NCBI GenBank assembly: GCA_024734555.1 | Contig: JANPWX010000123.1 | Coordinates: 266,241-330,240, forward strand | Length of the DNA: 64,000 nt | DNA from: Trochalopteron elliotii | Taxonomy: Eukaryota > Chordata > Aves > Passeriformes > Leiothrichidae | Direction of reading: 5' to 3' | Shown: positions 33,306 through 46,410 of the stretch, in pieces | Position numbering within the stretch: the first letter of the stretch is position 1 | Layout: every line of letters starts with the position of its first letter | Position numbers and translations under genes: made by a program | Notes under the pieces: model-generated | Seen by the model: only the letters and a program-made list of their open reading frames with translations | The model's database searches: none | Told to the model about the DNA's origin: nothing

Positions 33306-36300
33306 TTATGTTGGGAACAGAAGTATAAAAGTTTTCTGATGTAATTTTCCCTCATTAATCCAGCTGATTTAAATGTACAGAGCACTGTGGGACTTGGTGT
33401 GACTTTTCCTAAGGAGCCATCAGTAACTTGCTCCAGGAACAATTATCAGGAGCTCCCAAAGCAGAATGTATTTCAAACAGTTTGAAACAGTCACAAGACC
33501 CTGGACAAAGTGGCCTTAGAGAAAATGGAATTATGCAACAGCAAACAGACAGTTAATCGTGGGGTGATCCTGCTCTGTGAAGAAACAGCATGAACTTGGT
33601 TTCTTGCTTAATTGAGTTTTCTAATACAAACATGTATCTGATGTCCCTGGTGCAGAAGGCCCCTGATAATGGTGCTGTTGACCTCTGCAGGGAAGGGAGT
33701 GTGAGCTGAGCAAAGGCTCGGGGAACTTCAATCTGTCAGAGCAACAACTCTGACTCTCAGGGTGGTCTTGGAGATGCCAGGGCAGGATTTAAAGGGCTCA
33801 TCTCTACAACAACAATAATAGTTCTTTTTTTTCTGTTTTCACCGTGTGAGTGTGTGCTGGGGCTTCAGTTCATTGAAACTTTTGGCAATAAATGCTGTGT
33901 GCTTAAAACTTAGCACAGTGAAAGAATTCCATGGACATAATCTATTTTTGGGGTATTTTTGGGTCGATTTGGGCGTTTCTTGGATTTTTTGGGGGGTTTT
34001 TTGTTGGTTGGCTAGTTTAGGGTCTTGTTTTAATCAGATCTTGCCATTTAATTGTTGCTGTCATTTCCAGGCTGAGTGTCACAGCTGATACTCACCACTG
34101 AAAGCCAGGACTTCTTCGTATGCCTTCAAATCCAGCTTTGGAAAATGACTCATTACTTTTTTTTTGGCACCAAAAAATTTATTACAGCACACAAAAAATT
34201 TTGCAGCTGAGGGTTCCTCCAGCCCGAGGCATTTGATGGAGTGTGTACAGGCTTAGCACCTACAGGTCTTGGAAGGGATTTTCTGGGGCAGTGTTACTGG
34301 GCTCGGGGGGGGGGGTTTGAAGTGGAATAAATTGGAAAAACTTTCTCCAGGTGCTGCCTAGGTAGGGTTTTCTGCCTTGGCTGCTGGGAGCAGTGAGAGT
34401 AACACGGAGCTTTCTGAGCAGCCCCAAATAATCTCCTCTGGCTGGCGAATAACGTAAACACCGAATCTTATAAATCACAGAGAAAGGAGTAACCCGAGAC
34501 TGGAGATGGGAAAGCTGCCTTCCCTGGGAGTTCACTGGAGTGGAGGTCGGAGGAATCACTTGGAAGTGGTGAATCAGAGCTGGGCTGCTGCCTGAACCCT
34601 GGGCTGGCTCTGCCTGTGCTGCTGAGCCGCCTTGTCCCGCCTGGAGTCCTCCTCCCTGTGCTCCGGGGAAAGCCATGAAGGGGGATGGCAGTGCCATGTG
34701 GAACCTGATGTGGAAATACTGCATCTCTGTCAGGACCATCAGGTATGGGGGGATTTACACGGCTTGGTTTTGGGGAGGATGAAAGGTGCAGTGCTGTTGG
34801 AGCTCCTGCTCCCTGCAGAGTTAACTCTCAGCAGCCTGGGAGGGTTCCCAGGGTGGATTCTTCTTCCTCAGCCTTAGACTGAACGTGCAGAAAGAAAATG
34901 ACAGGGTAATGGCTGAAAAAAAAAATCTTCCAGGAACGTGGAGTTTTCTGTCTCGTTTACAAGCAGGAGAAAATAGGAATATGAAAGAAACTTTATTTCA
35001 GCAAGTGAGAATTCGAAAATTTTGCTCCTCTTCTGAATGCTTGCCTGTCATAATTTTCTGTTTGTCCTGTCTCCCTAATCCAAAGGTTCTTGGCACTCTG
35101 CAAGCATCACCTGTGGGGAAGGGGGGTGAAAAGAAGGTGTCTTTTAGGGCAGGATGAACCCCTGGGTTCAGTGTCTGATGTCTCCAGGCTGGTGTGGTGT
35201 GCTGTGAGCCCACCTGGGAGAACGCAGGGACTGAAGGAGGGGCTGGGCTGTGGGTGCTGAGCCTGCCTGGGCACAGCCCCGGGCTGTTGGACACTGCCAG
35301 GAGCAGCTGCCCAGGATTCCAGCACAGCTCATTCCAGGAATGGAGCTGCTGAGACAGACACTTGATGATTGTGCATCCTCACAGCGATTTTTAAATATAC
35401 TTTTAAAGAGTTACCCGGGCTCAGGCCTTGGTTTCTTGGTGGGACACGGGCTGTGTGGGTTAAGTGGTACCTTTGGCCATGCCAGCTCCCCTGCAGAGGT
35501 CACTTCATCCCAGTAATTACTGCATTTCACACTGCATAATGATTCCGGGCTGAGGAAACAGTTTAGAGAGCCTGAATTCCTGCATGGACTTTCATTGCAA
35601 CTCCGAATGAGACTGTGGAAGGCTTTTTATCATCGGGGTACCAAAATAAAGCTAAGAAATCCCTTAGTTCCCAGCAGAGTCAATATAATAGAAACTGGCA
35701 ATAATCCCCGAGAGAGGATTCGATTAAGATAAAAATAATTTTATTTATGATCTGGGTTTAGAAGCAGAAGCAGAGGGAAAGCCTGAAAGAAGCACATGAG
35801 TGCAGATTTTGCAGCCCAGATGTTCATCCCAGCCTCGGTGCTGCTCTGAGACAAATCCTGTGCAAACCCCTCAGGCCTGAGGGTGGATGATCCTACAAGA
35901 TTAAACTTTAAAAGTTCCCCAGAGGCCTCGGGTGTGGTGATTTTCCTGAAGTTTGACATGCAAATTGTGATGTCCTGTAAACAGGCAGTTCTTTATTTCA
36001 TCAGTGACCTTACTGCTGGGTAGGGTGGGTTGAACATTAGCTGAGTTATTCGCAGCAGGGCTTATTTATAGAGCTGTTGGTGGCTCTCACAGCCAGTGAA
36101 ATGCAGGGTAACAAGAGGATTTTCAATGAGTGTTTTTGGTTGTTTTGACAGATCCTATCTTTCTTTGGCAGCAACGCCAAGAAGTTAGAGAATAAAAAAA
36201 ACCCCGAGTTTTCCTTTGTGGAAAAAGTTCTCTACCATCCTAAGCTGCTTTTCTGACACGATTCAGAGACCTCCCTGAATCTGTCCCTGTGTTTTGGGAG

Positions 36301-37144
36301 GCTCCAGTGGTTACTGGGGCTCCTGTTCTTATCCATCCAAGGGGGAGGGATCCCAGTCCTCCCTCTCTGCCTCTTCTCCCTTTTGTGGGAGCCTCTGGAG
36401 CCTGTGCAGTCCTTGCTGGGGGTTTCAATGAGCCTGGCTGTGTGTTTGGTGTTGGGTTTGATGTTGCCCTGCCCTGGTGGGAGCCTCCTGCCCATCCCAC
36501 ACTGGGCACCAGTCCCTGCCTGCACTACACTGGGCTGCTTGTCCTGCAGCCCTGATGAATGAGGGGATTGATGCCTGCCTGAGAAAACAGCCCCACTCCT
36601 AAAGCAAAACCAGCCTTTAGGCTTGACCTTGTTTCCATTGGACTGCAGCAGCTTTAGAAAAACATATTTGAGTGAGTCTTTGTTGGGACTTCATGGCCTG
36701 TGGGCAGAGCTGGGCCACATCCGTGTGCCTGTGCAGGATCTGCATGGCCAGACCCCAAACCTGTGGGGTTGTGGCTGGCTGCAGGGGGAAATACATGAGC
36801 ACATGGAAATGTTTTTATCCTAGGGGAGTCATAGGTGGTGCTGGAATAAGCTTAGGAGAGAGCAGGATGGTGTGGTGTGGAAATACACTAAAAATGATGC
36901 TGCCTTTTTCCTGCTGGGGGCAGTTGGCCAGCTCCTAGAGCATAACTGCAAAAGTTAAAAAGACAAAGGGATTTCTTCTTTGTTGTGCCAAAGCTGAGCT
37001 TGTTGCACTTCACGTGGAACTAGTGTCCTTCCAGAGCTCTTTTCTCTGAGCCAGTGAAGCCTCACTACTGCCAGGTTATTTCCCAAAGCACTGCAGGGGA
37101 GAATTCCCACAATGGTCAGTGCTGGAAACCCACCTCATGTAAGG
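33306..37144. other. single-copy non-coding DNA with minor tracts
   Basis: No exon is supported. Included are a T/G-rich run at about 33945-34015, a run of 11 G at 34305-34315, and a repeat-free, CpG-retaining AT-rich part at about 35560-35745 that looks conserved. Overlapping frames on both strands around 34260-34880 and 36230-36560 are unsupported. Confidence 0.45.
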
Positions 37145-37275
37145 AGCCCTTAAAACCCATCTCATCCCAGGGATGGACACCTTCCACTGTCCCAGGTTGC
37201 TCCAAGCTCTGTCCAACCTGGCCTTGGACACTTCCAGGGCTCCAGGGGCAGCCACAGCTGCTCTGGGCAGGAGAG
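37145..37275 (-). mobile_element. CR1 LINE fragment, reverse strand
   Basis: The plus strand reads 'gggatggacaccttccactg', 'tcccaggttgctccaagctc', 'tgtccaacctggccttggac', 'cttccagggctccaggggca' and 'gccacagctgctctgggcag'. This is the same reverse-oriented CR1 segment seen at 21660-21765, truncated at both ends. Confidence 0.9.
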
Positions 37276-37682
37276 GCAGGGTCTGGCTGGCCCCCAGAGC
37301 ACAGAACAGGGTAATTAATCCCTGAGCCCCAGAGCTGCTGTTCCCAAGGGGAGAGTTGCCATTCCTGTGCTGGCACTGGTGGGATGCAGGGTGATTGTCC
37401 CTTCCCTTGCCTTGCCCAGCAGTGGCTTGTGTCACACTGTGGGGTTTGGGCTCTCCTGGGTGGCTGCAGTCTCTGCCTGCACAAAGCTGTTCAGTGTTCC
37501 TGCCCAGAGCACTGTCCCCCATGTTTCTGGGGTGGGAACAGGGGTGTGTGCCAGCCCCTGAGGAGGTGCAGGGGATGGCAGTGGCTGTGCTGTCACCACA
37601 GCCCAGCACAAGCCCCTCACTGACCCATCACCATCCCAGTCTGTGTGCAGAGGGTGTCACTGCCCTGTAGCCCTGGTTCCAT
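37276..37682. other. GC-moderate non-coding DNA
   Basis: Nothing recognisable; several short frames overlap in all registers. Confidence 0.45.
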
Positions 37683-37965
37683 GCCTGAAATGTTTTGGGT
37701 TTCTGAAATTCTTCTCCCAAAGAATTTTCTGTAAACAGGAGAAATGTTTTTGTAACTGTACCTATGTTATTCATTCCTTTTCCTAGGAGGGACTTCTTCT
37801 TGATGTCCCTCTGGTCTGACCAATGTGATTGAAGAAGTGCTTTTGTTTCACCAATCAAATTGGTGTGTGTAAAATAGTATAAAAGGGAGACACATCCCAA
37901 AAATAGAGAAGTCATTTTCAGCCTTCTGAATGTCAGAGTCTGCATCATTGTGGTGTAAAATAGGG
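37683..37965 (+). mobile_element. probable solo LTR of an avian endogenous retrovirus
   Basis: A promoter-like organisation in an otherwise isolated block: two CCAAT boxes (37820-37824 and 37851-37855), then a TATA box (tataaaa, 37878-37884) at a spacing of about 25-55 bases, then about 80 bases resembling R/U5. Upstream U3-like sequence starts near 37683. There are no flanking gag, pol or env remnants, so a solo LTR is likely. No clear target-site duplication was identified and no AATAAA is visible in the expected place, which leaves the 3' edge open. A cellular promoter is less likely because there is no CpG island or exon nearby. Confidence 0.55.
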
Positions 37966-40344
37966 TCACTGCCCCTCCACCCCTCTGGAGGGCTGTGGCA
38001 CTAAAAGGCAGAGAGAGCTCTCCTCTGCTGGGGGAGTGTCCACTTGTGATATTTGCAGGTGGAAAACTTCCCCCAAACCAGGGAGCTGGCAAAGACTGCA
38101 AGCAGACCTGGGGAAAGCATCGGTCATGGTTTATTTCTGTTCCAGCTGCACTTCAGTGACCCCCCATGGGTGGGGATAAGCAAACTCACAGTCAGGAAAT
38201 TGCTTGTCAAGATGTTCAGGCTGGCCCTTGTGTTTATGGGATCCTGGCAGCTTTAGGGCAGGGAAACAAGTGTTAGGAAGGGCTGGGAGCAGGTCCTGCG
38301 TGGGGAAAGGCTTGTCCCTGGTGATGTCCCTGTGCCAGCCAGCTCCCAGCATGGCCTTGGTGGTTGGAGAGTGGAGCCATCTGAATCAGCACATCCCAGC
38401 CCACAGAGAATAAATTACAGGCTTTATAGCAGTGTAACACATAGTTTTCAGCTTGCATCTTCAAGTTCCAGTGCAAGTAATGGAGGAAAACAGTCAATAG
38501 TTACCTCTCAGTGCTCCACACATCTGGAAAAAAGTAAGAATTAGTCCTCAGTCTGAGCTGTCTGAGAGTTTCTTCCCTTATTTTCCTTCTGCTACAAACA
38601 TTTTCCATTTTGGTTTGGTCATACTTTATTTTTAGTTGTCTACTTTGGCTTTTTTTTTTTTTTTTTCCCCTGAAGACTGACAGAACAATGCAGTGATTTC
38701 ATCAAAGAAAACCAACACCTTGAGCAGTGAAAGGGTCCCCTTTGGGCTTTGGTGGCTTTTGGGGCAGCTGCTGAAGCTGGGGTGGTTGGGATGCAGCTCG
38801 TAAAATTTGGAAGCTTAGAGCACATAAAAATTAATGTAACTTGGGTAGGGACTTGTTCATAAATGCTCTGAGCATCCAGACTGCTCTAAATTACATCAGG
38901 ATCAGTGCAAAAGTGTGGGCTGGGAGCCAGGGCTGGGCACAGTTTGCTCTGCAGCTCATGGGCAAACATCAGCAGTTAACAGGTGACCAGAGATAGCGGG
39001 GTAGATAATCAGATATTCAATTTGTGCTGGTCAGTTTTCTCAGTTTTCACCCAGCTCGGGTGTTCCTGTGGCAGCTCCAGGGTTAATGTTTGTGAACCCC
39101 ATCTGGAAGAAGAGAATGTCTGTTCTGTGTTGTTACAGTGGGAGGCAATGCAGTTGGCACCTTTAAGTAAGATCAGACGTTACCAATGTGATCTTCCCAT
39201 TGCTATTTTATGGCTTAAATACTAATGAGAATTACTAAAAATTCATTTCTAACATCAAAAAGAAAAGCCAAAACCGCAAACCCAGATAAATGCATATTTA
39301 TCTCCACAGCCTGTTTTTGTATTCAGTCCCTACGTGGGTTTCTTTGTCATCTGCAAAACGCTGCACTTGAGAAGCCACGAGACAAAGCCAAATGCGAGTC
39401 ACTGTTACTCATCTCAGAGCTTTAATCCTCGGACAGTGATGGTTTTCTGGAGGCTTTAGTGCCGAGTTTGAGTGTGCTGGGTCTGTGATTACCCCAGAGC
39501 CCTGCCTTGGTGGGAGGTGAGCTCAGCCTGGCAGCCCCACGCTGCTGGGGAATGTTTGATGCACTCCCAGTGGAACAAGAGCACGGCCAGGCTGGCACAG
39601 AGTTGGTGTCCTCAGAACTCTGTGTTAGGGCTGTGTGAGTGTGCCCTGTGCATTTCCATCCTAAAACAGCTTATTTGGGTGAGTGTCTGCCCCGCTGTGC
39701 CTGCTCTGTGCACAGGAAGCTGCAGAGGGAATCACCGGGGCGTTAATTCCTCTACCCTGGAGCAGCTTGTCTAAGGGGGGAATTACACTGCTGGCTTCTG
39801 CTTTGAATTGTTATTTTTAAAAAGTCATTTAGCTGCCTTCAAATGCTGCTTGTGTTCAGCCAGGGGTGGGTGGGTGCTTACACGGCTGGATTATTTCAAT
39901 CTGATGGCTCATGTAAATGAGAGGTTTGTGGTTCAAGTTCAGTGAGCTGCAACTGGTTACGGGTTACAGCCCGCTTGGAGCAGAGGGCCAGAGCCTCATC
40001 AGCTCCTTCTGCCTTTCTTTGTGTTAGGAGCACTCATTAAAATGTTCCCACTTGGTACTTCTGTGTGTTCTTTCTGCCTTGCACACCACATTATTAGGGA
40101 TAAAAGCTCAAAATGCACAGGAAGGGGCTGGTAGAACCAGCAGGTGATTGCAGGCTAATCCTTGCTTGAGGCTTGGTGTAAAGCACCAGAGTTTGTAATA
40201 TTTGCAGGTATTTAAACGTTTCTTTGCACAGGACCCTCGAGGTGAGGGTGAGTGCCCTGAGCAGGCACTGTCAGTGCTGCTGCTGCTGGGGGCTGCTGGA
40301 ACTTCCCTGGGTGTCTTTTAGGACAGGTGAGATAATTGCAGGAG
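37966..40344. other. single-copy non-coding DNA
   Basis: No exon is supported. A run of 17 T is at 38650-38666. About 39215-39420 is repeat-free and keeps several CpGs, which may mean constraint. Confidence 0.45.
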
Positions 40345-40420
40345 ATATTCTGGGGCTGGGAGGTCGGACTGGGTGACCCCCAGTGGTCCCTACACAATCC
40401 CAGGACTCTGGGAATGTGGC
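40345..40420 (+). mobile_element. possible diverged CR1 3' end
   Basis: The order 'gaggtcggactgggtgaccc', 'ccagtggtccctacacaatc', 'ccaggactctggg' resembles the CR1 3' end (gaggttggactagatgacct, then ggtccctt, then a diverged repeat tail). The match is partial and gapped, so the call is tentative. A (CTG)4 run lies just upstream at about 40275-40287. Confidence 0.4.
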
Positions 40421-42892
40421 AGTGATGTGAGGGCTGGAGGCTTCACTCACTGCCCACACCAGCTGCATTTCCAAACTTTGGTTGGTTCATTGAAAGGCTG
40501 AGTGTGCTGAGCTGGTCTGGTACGAAAGGACCAGAAGCCAGCTAAGTTAAGTAACCAAAAATCAAATCAACTTCCAGCACTCTTTGGAGTTTTAATGTCT
40601 GCATTAAAATGTCCCAAAACTCACTAAATGTCTTTGCATTAAAATTATTGCATGGAAGTTACATGGAAGTATTGCAGGAGCCCTGGGTCGGACTCTGCCA
40701 AGGCTCTGTCCTTGCAGGGTGCAGGGTCTAATGACATGCACTGAAACCCTAGAAGTCAGAAACCTAATCCAGGGCAGTCCAGAGAAGTTAACAGCCTGTT
40801 TTATTATTTATTTACACAGACATTTCCAAAGAGCTTGTTGGAGCAGAACCATGGGTTACTGAACTGGTAGAATTGTTTCTCTACTGGTAGAGGAGTTTCA
40901 TTCTGTTCAAGGCAGCTTTTTATGCTTTAATGCTCTCTGGAGGCAAGGCATATGGTAAAAATATATGTGGGCAGCTTTTTGGGCAGAATTGGTTTGAGTT
41001 TTGTGCTGCTTCCACTGCTGCTCCTTGTCTCCTCAGAGCTGGAAATTGGCATTCAGGCTTTGCTCTGAAAGGCTGCTGCTGCTGCTGTTGTCCTTCAGTT
41101 ACTCAGTTGTTTGTATTTTTGCTATTTTCTAACTCCTGAAGTAGTCCATCAGCTCTGGGTCTTTTTGCTCTGAACATACAAAGAAATACATTTCATGGGA
41201 GCATTCCCTGCTCTTCGGTGAGAACAGAATTATCTTTACAGTGGACTGTAAAGCAAATTAGGTAGGGAGAACATAAAGCTCTGAGCTTATCTGCATTTAA
41301 CAAGATCATGCATTTTCCAGAAGGAGTCAGATGATGTTTTAGGAATTGGTAAGTACTGATCAATGTAAAGCTTATGAATCATGTCATTAACATCTGTGCT
41401 GGGGATTGATTGTAGTGTGAAAATGTGGGGTGTGAAACGATTTTAAGGAAACAGTCTTCTGCTTAAATGCCTGGTAAGAGTTTTATTCCTTTCCTAACAG
41501 GAATTCATTTTGCTATACAGGTCTAAATTCCAATTCTTGCTGTGTGTTTGCTGTCCTCGATGCAATACCTGCCTATTAATCATTTTCTTTGACAGTAATC
41601 ATAAAACCAGCAGGAATTCATGCAGTAAGCAAAGTGTCACACGTTCAGTCATCTTTAGCAGAGACAATAATTCAGGGTGTAATTAACTGCCTGACAGGTA
41701 TGGAGTGTGTGTTTGAAGTGGGCTTGGGTTGTTGGGGGGTTTCCTGTGCTCACCACTGCTGGGGGGGTGGCAGAGCTGCTTAATGAGGCTCTCGTGACAA
41801 CTGCAGGAACAGACAAATAAATTAAAATAAAATCAAAGCTCCTCACGTTCGTATTTACCGGGTGGTTAATGACACTTGAGCAGAGCTGGAGGTGGGCAAG
41901 GCAGGGCAGCCTGAGCTGCTGCATTTCCATGCTGAGTGCAGAGCTGCAAGCTGATCAATTAACAATTAAATATGCTCCTGAGTTAGTCACACCTGCCTCA
42001 GCCTTCTGGAAGAGTCTCAGCAGCGTACATGGCATTTTGCACTCAATGAATTCTCATCAGCTGGTGATACCAGAGCAAGGAATAATATTCCTTCACAGCA
42101 TCAGGGGGCCACTTTCATGGTCTGCTGGGGCCTGGTCTGTGCAGGGAGAGCACCATGGCTGGGAGTGACACAGGGGAATTACATCCTGACACAGAGCATT
42201 CTGCTTCAGCTCTCCTGAAAGCCATTTATTTTCACATAAATTGGTTTTCTAACACGGGAGTGCTCTTGGACACTGCCTTCCCACATCACCTCATGTCACC
42301 ACTCGCCTTCCTGAGAGCCACTTCACTGTGTCTGGATGTCAAGTCTTTCCAAGGACATCTTGGAAATCAGGATTCGCTAGGATTTAAGGTTTAAGAAATG
42401 AGGATTTAAGAAATTGGAGCACTTAGGCAGAACTGAGGTGGTGTGTGGCCCTGAAGCACCTGACACCCAGAGTGCTGGCACCAAGGCAGAGCTGGGCACT
42501 GCCAGCACTTTGTGCTCCTGTCACAGGGCACAGGCTGACCCTGCTCTTCCTCCTGCGGCCTGAATGCCTTCCTGTGGCAGAGCAGAAGGCATTTCCAGGG
42601 CTCTCATTTCCAGCTCTGGGCAGGCTCTGAGAGAAAGGCAGGAGCTGGTGCAGGGAGGGAAATGCAACCTTTGTGCTGCTCGGGAGCCTTTGGAATGTGT
42701 TCCAAGCCTTGTGGATAACACATTTCCCTGTTAAAAGGGCAGTGTGGCTGCAGTCTCCTCTGCTGCCCACAGCCCTGGGTGAGGATCTCTTTGTCTCAGG
42801 TGTTCTGAACATTTTTCTCACCTCTGACCATGAAATGATTTCCTGTCTCTCTCTCCTCTCGGAGCTGCTGGGGCAGGGAGTGCCCGGGACCA
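40421..42892. other. single-copy non-coding DNA
   Basis: No supported exon or repeat family. A short (GCT)n run lies at about 41071-41088. Confidence 0.5.
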
Positions 42893-43022
42893 GGGGGACC
42901 AGCCTGGCCCAGTTCAAGGTGTCCCTGCCCGTGGCAGGGGGTGGAACAAGGTGAGATTTAAGGCTGTTCCCAACCCAAGCCATGGTGGGGCTCTGTGGTG
43001 CTGGGAAATGATTCCATGATTA
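42893..43022 (+). mobile_element. CR1 LINE 3' end
   Basis: Landmarks in order: 'ggggaccagcctggcccagt' region, 'tcaaggtgtccctgcccgtg', 'gcagggggtggaacaaggtg', 'agatttaaggctgttcccaa', 'cccaagccatggtggggctc' and the 'gattccatgattatctt' tail. It is a short 3' terminal copy, moderately diverged. Confidence 0.88.
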
Positions 43023-46000
43023 TCTTGGGGTCCAGCTGGGAAGTGCGGCTGAGGCATCCAGAGAGCTTCAGAGGCAGCTGTGGGAAGGATCTGCTGAGCT
43101 TCTGATGCCTCTGGGAAGATAAAAGGCACATTTGTACTTTGCCTTGGATGCTCTTATCTAAGAGCAAACCCTGCTTGCCTTTGGGAAGAAGGGCACAGGA
43201 GCAATAGCTATTGGCAGATTCAGTTATAAAAAAGCCTTTACAAAAGCCATCAAAACAGCCCCCATGCTGCTATTGTGGCGTTTATTATGTTCCTAAGAAA
43301 TGGAGGCTGATTTAACAGAAGTTTCACAATGAAATTAGGAGATACTATGTGTTAAATTGCATATTTTTAGTCCTGTGTGTTCAGCTTAGGGTTAAAGCTC
43401 AGTTCCAATTTCCTTGGAGCTGTTGGGTGTCCACAAAAGACCTGCAACTGCTGCACAGGGATTCTGCACAGGTAAGGTGTTCTTTTATCAGCAGATGTTT
43501 GTATGGCTTAATCCTCTTCCATATTTAAACCAGCAGGAGTGAACTATTCCACCAAATCAATGAGATTGGGGCAGATCAATCTATTCAGGGCCTTATTATC
43601 TGTCTGAAATTATCTCCTGATGTTTCAAAATGAGTGAAAACCAGGCACATTGCTTCATCTGACTGTTTAGGAGAGCTGAACCCTGCAGCTGTGGTGGGCA
43701 CACAGCCCTGAATTTAAGCCCTTTTCCACGAAGAGCCTTGGAGTGCTCAGCTGTGGGGTTTTTCTGGCCATGGACACAAAGACCTGATGATAAAATCTCA
43801 CTGTCTGTGTATTTTCAAGTTAATGTAACAAACACTTGTGGAGGGAAGGGGCCATCGAATGCAGATAAATGTTTGACTTCTTTCCAAACGTCCAGTGTTA
43901 ATTCCTTGAAAACAAACACGTGGAGAAGAACACAGACCTTAAAGGCAGCCTCTTGAAAGACTTGTCCCAAGATGTTTCTCCTTTTTCCAGGCTCAGGGAC
44001 CACTGCATTTTGCAGTTGTTCCACCTGCACATTCTAAGTGCTTGAGCAGATTTGTTGCTCAGATGATTGAGTTTTGCACAGTAGCTGAAATCCAGGTCTA
44101 AAGGGAGACTAATCCCTTTAATGCCTGTCTTGTTGGTGTTGCTCAGGAGAACAATGGGATAGAGAGTGAAGAATGATGCTGGAAAGGGTCTAAATGACAC
44201 TTTGTGAGTGAGTGCCTTTTGTGCCCCTGCTGTGCTGTCCTGTGTCCTCTCATCCCAGGGTCCCCACACGTTGGTTTTGTGACTGGAACAATCCATGGTG
44301 AGAGAGAAGGGAAAGATCCCCATAAAAACAGGCTGGCAGGGCCATTTCCTCCAAACCAGGGAAACACAGGAGCATATTTTTCTGCAGTCTTAAGATCTGT
44401 CCTAGCCAAACCTAAGACTCAGACTATTGTTTCACATCCTTGCTTGCTGTCCTATTGTAACTTCTCCTACTTTCAAGCTTTGCAGTTCCAGCTTATTCAA
44501 AATTCTTCAGCTCTTTCTGTTTCTGGGGCCTGATTTCACAGCTTTCTGAAAACCTTCTCACCTTTAATATTTCCCCCAACAGCCATGAGCTCCCAGGGGC
44601 TGCTGTGGCTCTCATTTTGGGGTGCTGAGGTCAGTACCTGCTCTCTGCCTCCTCTCTGCCCCTGCCTCATGATGCCTGGTGATTAATAAGAGGAGCTGTG
44701 TCCCTAATTTTTCAGGGAAGGCAGAGAAAGGAGCCATGCATGTCCTTGGGATGCTGATGTCCAGATGTGTCTGAGACAGATGGGCTGCTAAGAAAACAAG
44801 AGACCTGCAAGGAAGTCTCAGCCTTTTCCATCCCTGTCTCTAATTTTTCATGTCTATCAAAGCACAAAAGATGGATTTCACTGTGTCTGACTCTGCTGAG
44901 AGGGAAGGGAGGGAAACATTTTGTCCAAGCAGTCGGTGTTCATTAAAAAGGGAGATGAACTTTGCTCAGTGCTTTAAAAAATGGCCTTAAAATCTGGCCC
45001 GAATCTGTGCTAGTCATACATTCTTCATAACTTTCCTTTCAAAAAGCTTTTAAAACTCCCCAGCACGGGGCTAGGAGCACTCTGGGTTGTGAAATTATCT
45101 TTGCAGACCTTGGGATTTTTTTTCCAATGGTAATTTCAGAGCTCATATGTCAACAAAGCAGCGCACAGAATTATCATTTCCCTCTGGACTTTTCAAATCT
45201 GTATCTCCAGGGGAAATCTAGAGACCACATGACATCAGCTCTGAATATATTAATAAAAATGAAATGTGGCATTTGCTAAAACCCTTTTGTTGGAGAAACA
45301 GCCTATTTTTCTGATTAAGTGCTGTGTCAATGTTACATCACACTGACTTGAGATGTTTCTGGGTATCAGCTGGGCTGACAAGCTTTAAAAATACCTGGAA
45401 TCCTCCTCCTGGCATTAAAATCCACCAACATTTGCTAAAGTAATTACTTCTGTTGAATGAATTTGTGGCGTGTCTGGGGAATTTGCTGCTGCTGAAGCTT
45501 TTTTTCCCCCCTCTCCAACCTATGTGTCACAAACTAATTCCTTGCAGAGGCTGCAAAAGCTTTAATATAATCAATTCATGTGCAAATAAATATAATTCTA
45601 TTAGTTCTTGAATGGAAGACAGGCTCTGGAAAAGTCTCAGACTGAGGCTTGAGGTTCTTTGGCAAATATTTTTCAAGTGTTTCCTCCTCTTCAAGCTGGA
45701 GATCCTTCTAATTAAGCAGCTAAGGCCAGAACTGCTGTCCAGCTGAGGGGCAGCTCCAGGGTTCACATCCCAGATGGTTGATATCAGGACATGACTTTAT
45801 CTACCAGAGAGTGTCACACGTGCCCTGGATTTTTTAATTCTTTCCTCTCACCCTTCCGGTATTGAGGCAATTTGTTATGTCCCTATCAAATATTTATGTG
45901 GTTTGTCCATTGGCTTTTCCTGAGGATGACTGAGCTGGGAGGGAGCTTTCCCCAGAGCAGGGGTTCTGCTGTTTGGGAGCTGCTTTGTTCAGCATCCCCT

Positions 46001-46279
46001 TCCCATCCATTTCTGCAGCTGGAGTTCCCTAAAAAAGGACAGGAATAAAAGGCACACGATAAGGATAAATGTTAATATTTATTTCTACTGTTTCTGTGGG
46101 TAGTTAAAGCCTGTATGATTTTATAGGCTGATCAATACAAATTTCAAACAGTTTTGATGTTCAGCACTGCTGAAGCACGACCTGGCTGTAAAGTTTATCA
46201 TCACTGGTAGCTAAATGAAAATGCAGCAATGCAGCTTCTGTCTTTGGGGTTATTTTTGATTCTATTCTACATTTAAACA
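43023..46279. other. single-copy non-coding DNA
   Basis: No supported exon or known repeat. The 141-codon minus frame at 43898-44323 overlaps plus-strand frames and has no domain. AT-rich sequence at about 44940-45440 looks repeat-free. Confidence 0.5.
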
Positions 46280-46410
46280 GCCTGGCAGTGTTCCAAGCCA
46301 GGTTGGATGGGGCTTGGAGAAACCTGGGATAGTGGAAGGTTTCCCTGCCTGTGGAACAAGATGATTTTTAAGGTCCCTTCATCCCAAACCAGTCTGTGGT
46401 AAAGGATGTG
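46280..46410 (+). mobile_element. CR1 LINE 3' end
   Basis: The standard order is present: 'agcctggcagtgttccaagc', 'caggttggatggggcttgga', 'gaaacctgggatagtggaag', 'gtttccctgcctgtggaaca', 'agatgatttttaaggtccct' and 'tcatcccaaaccagtctgtg'. 5' truncated, with an intact approach to the 3' tail. Confidence 0.93.
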
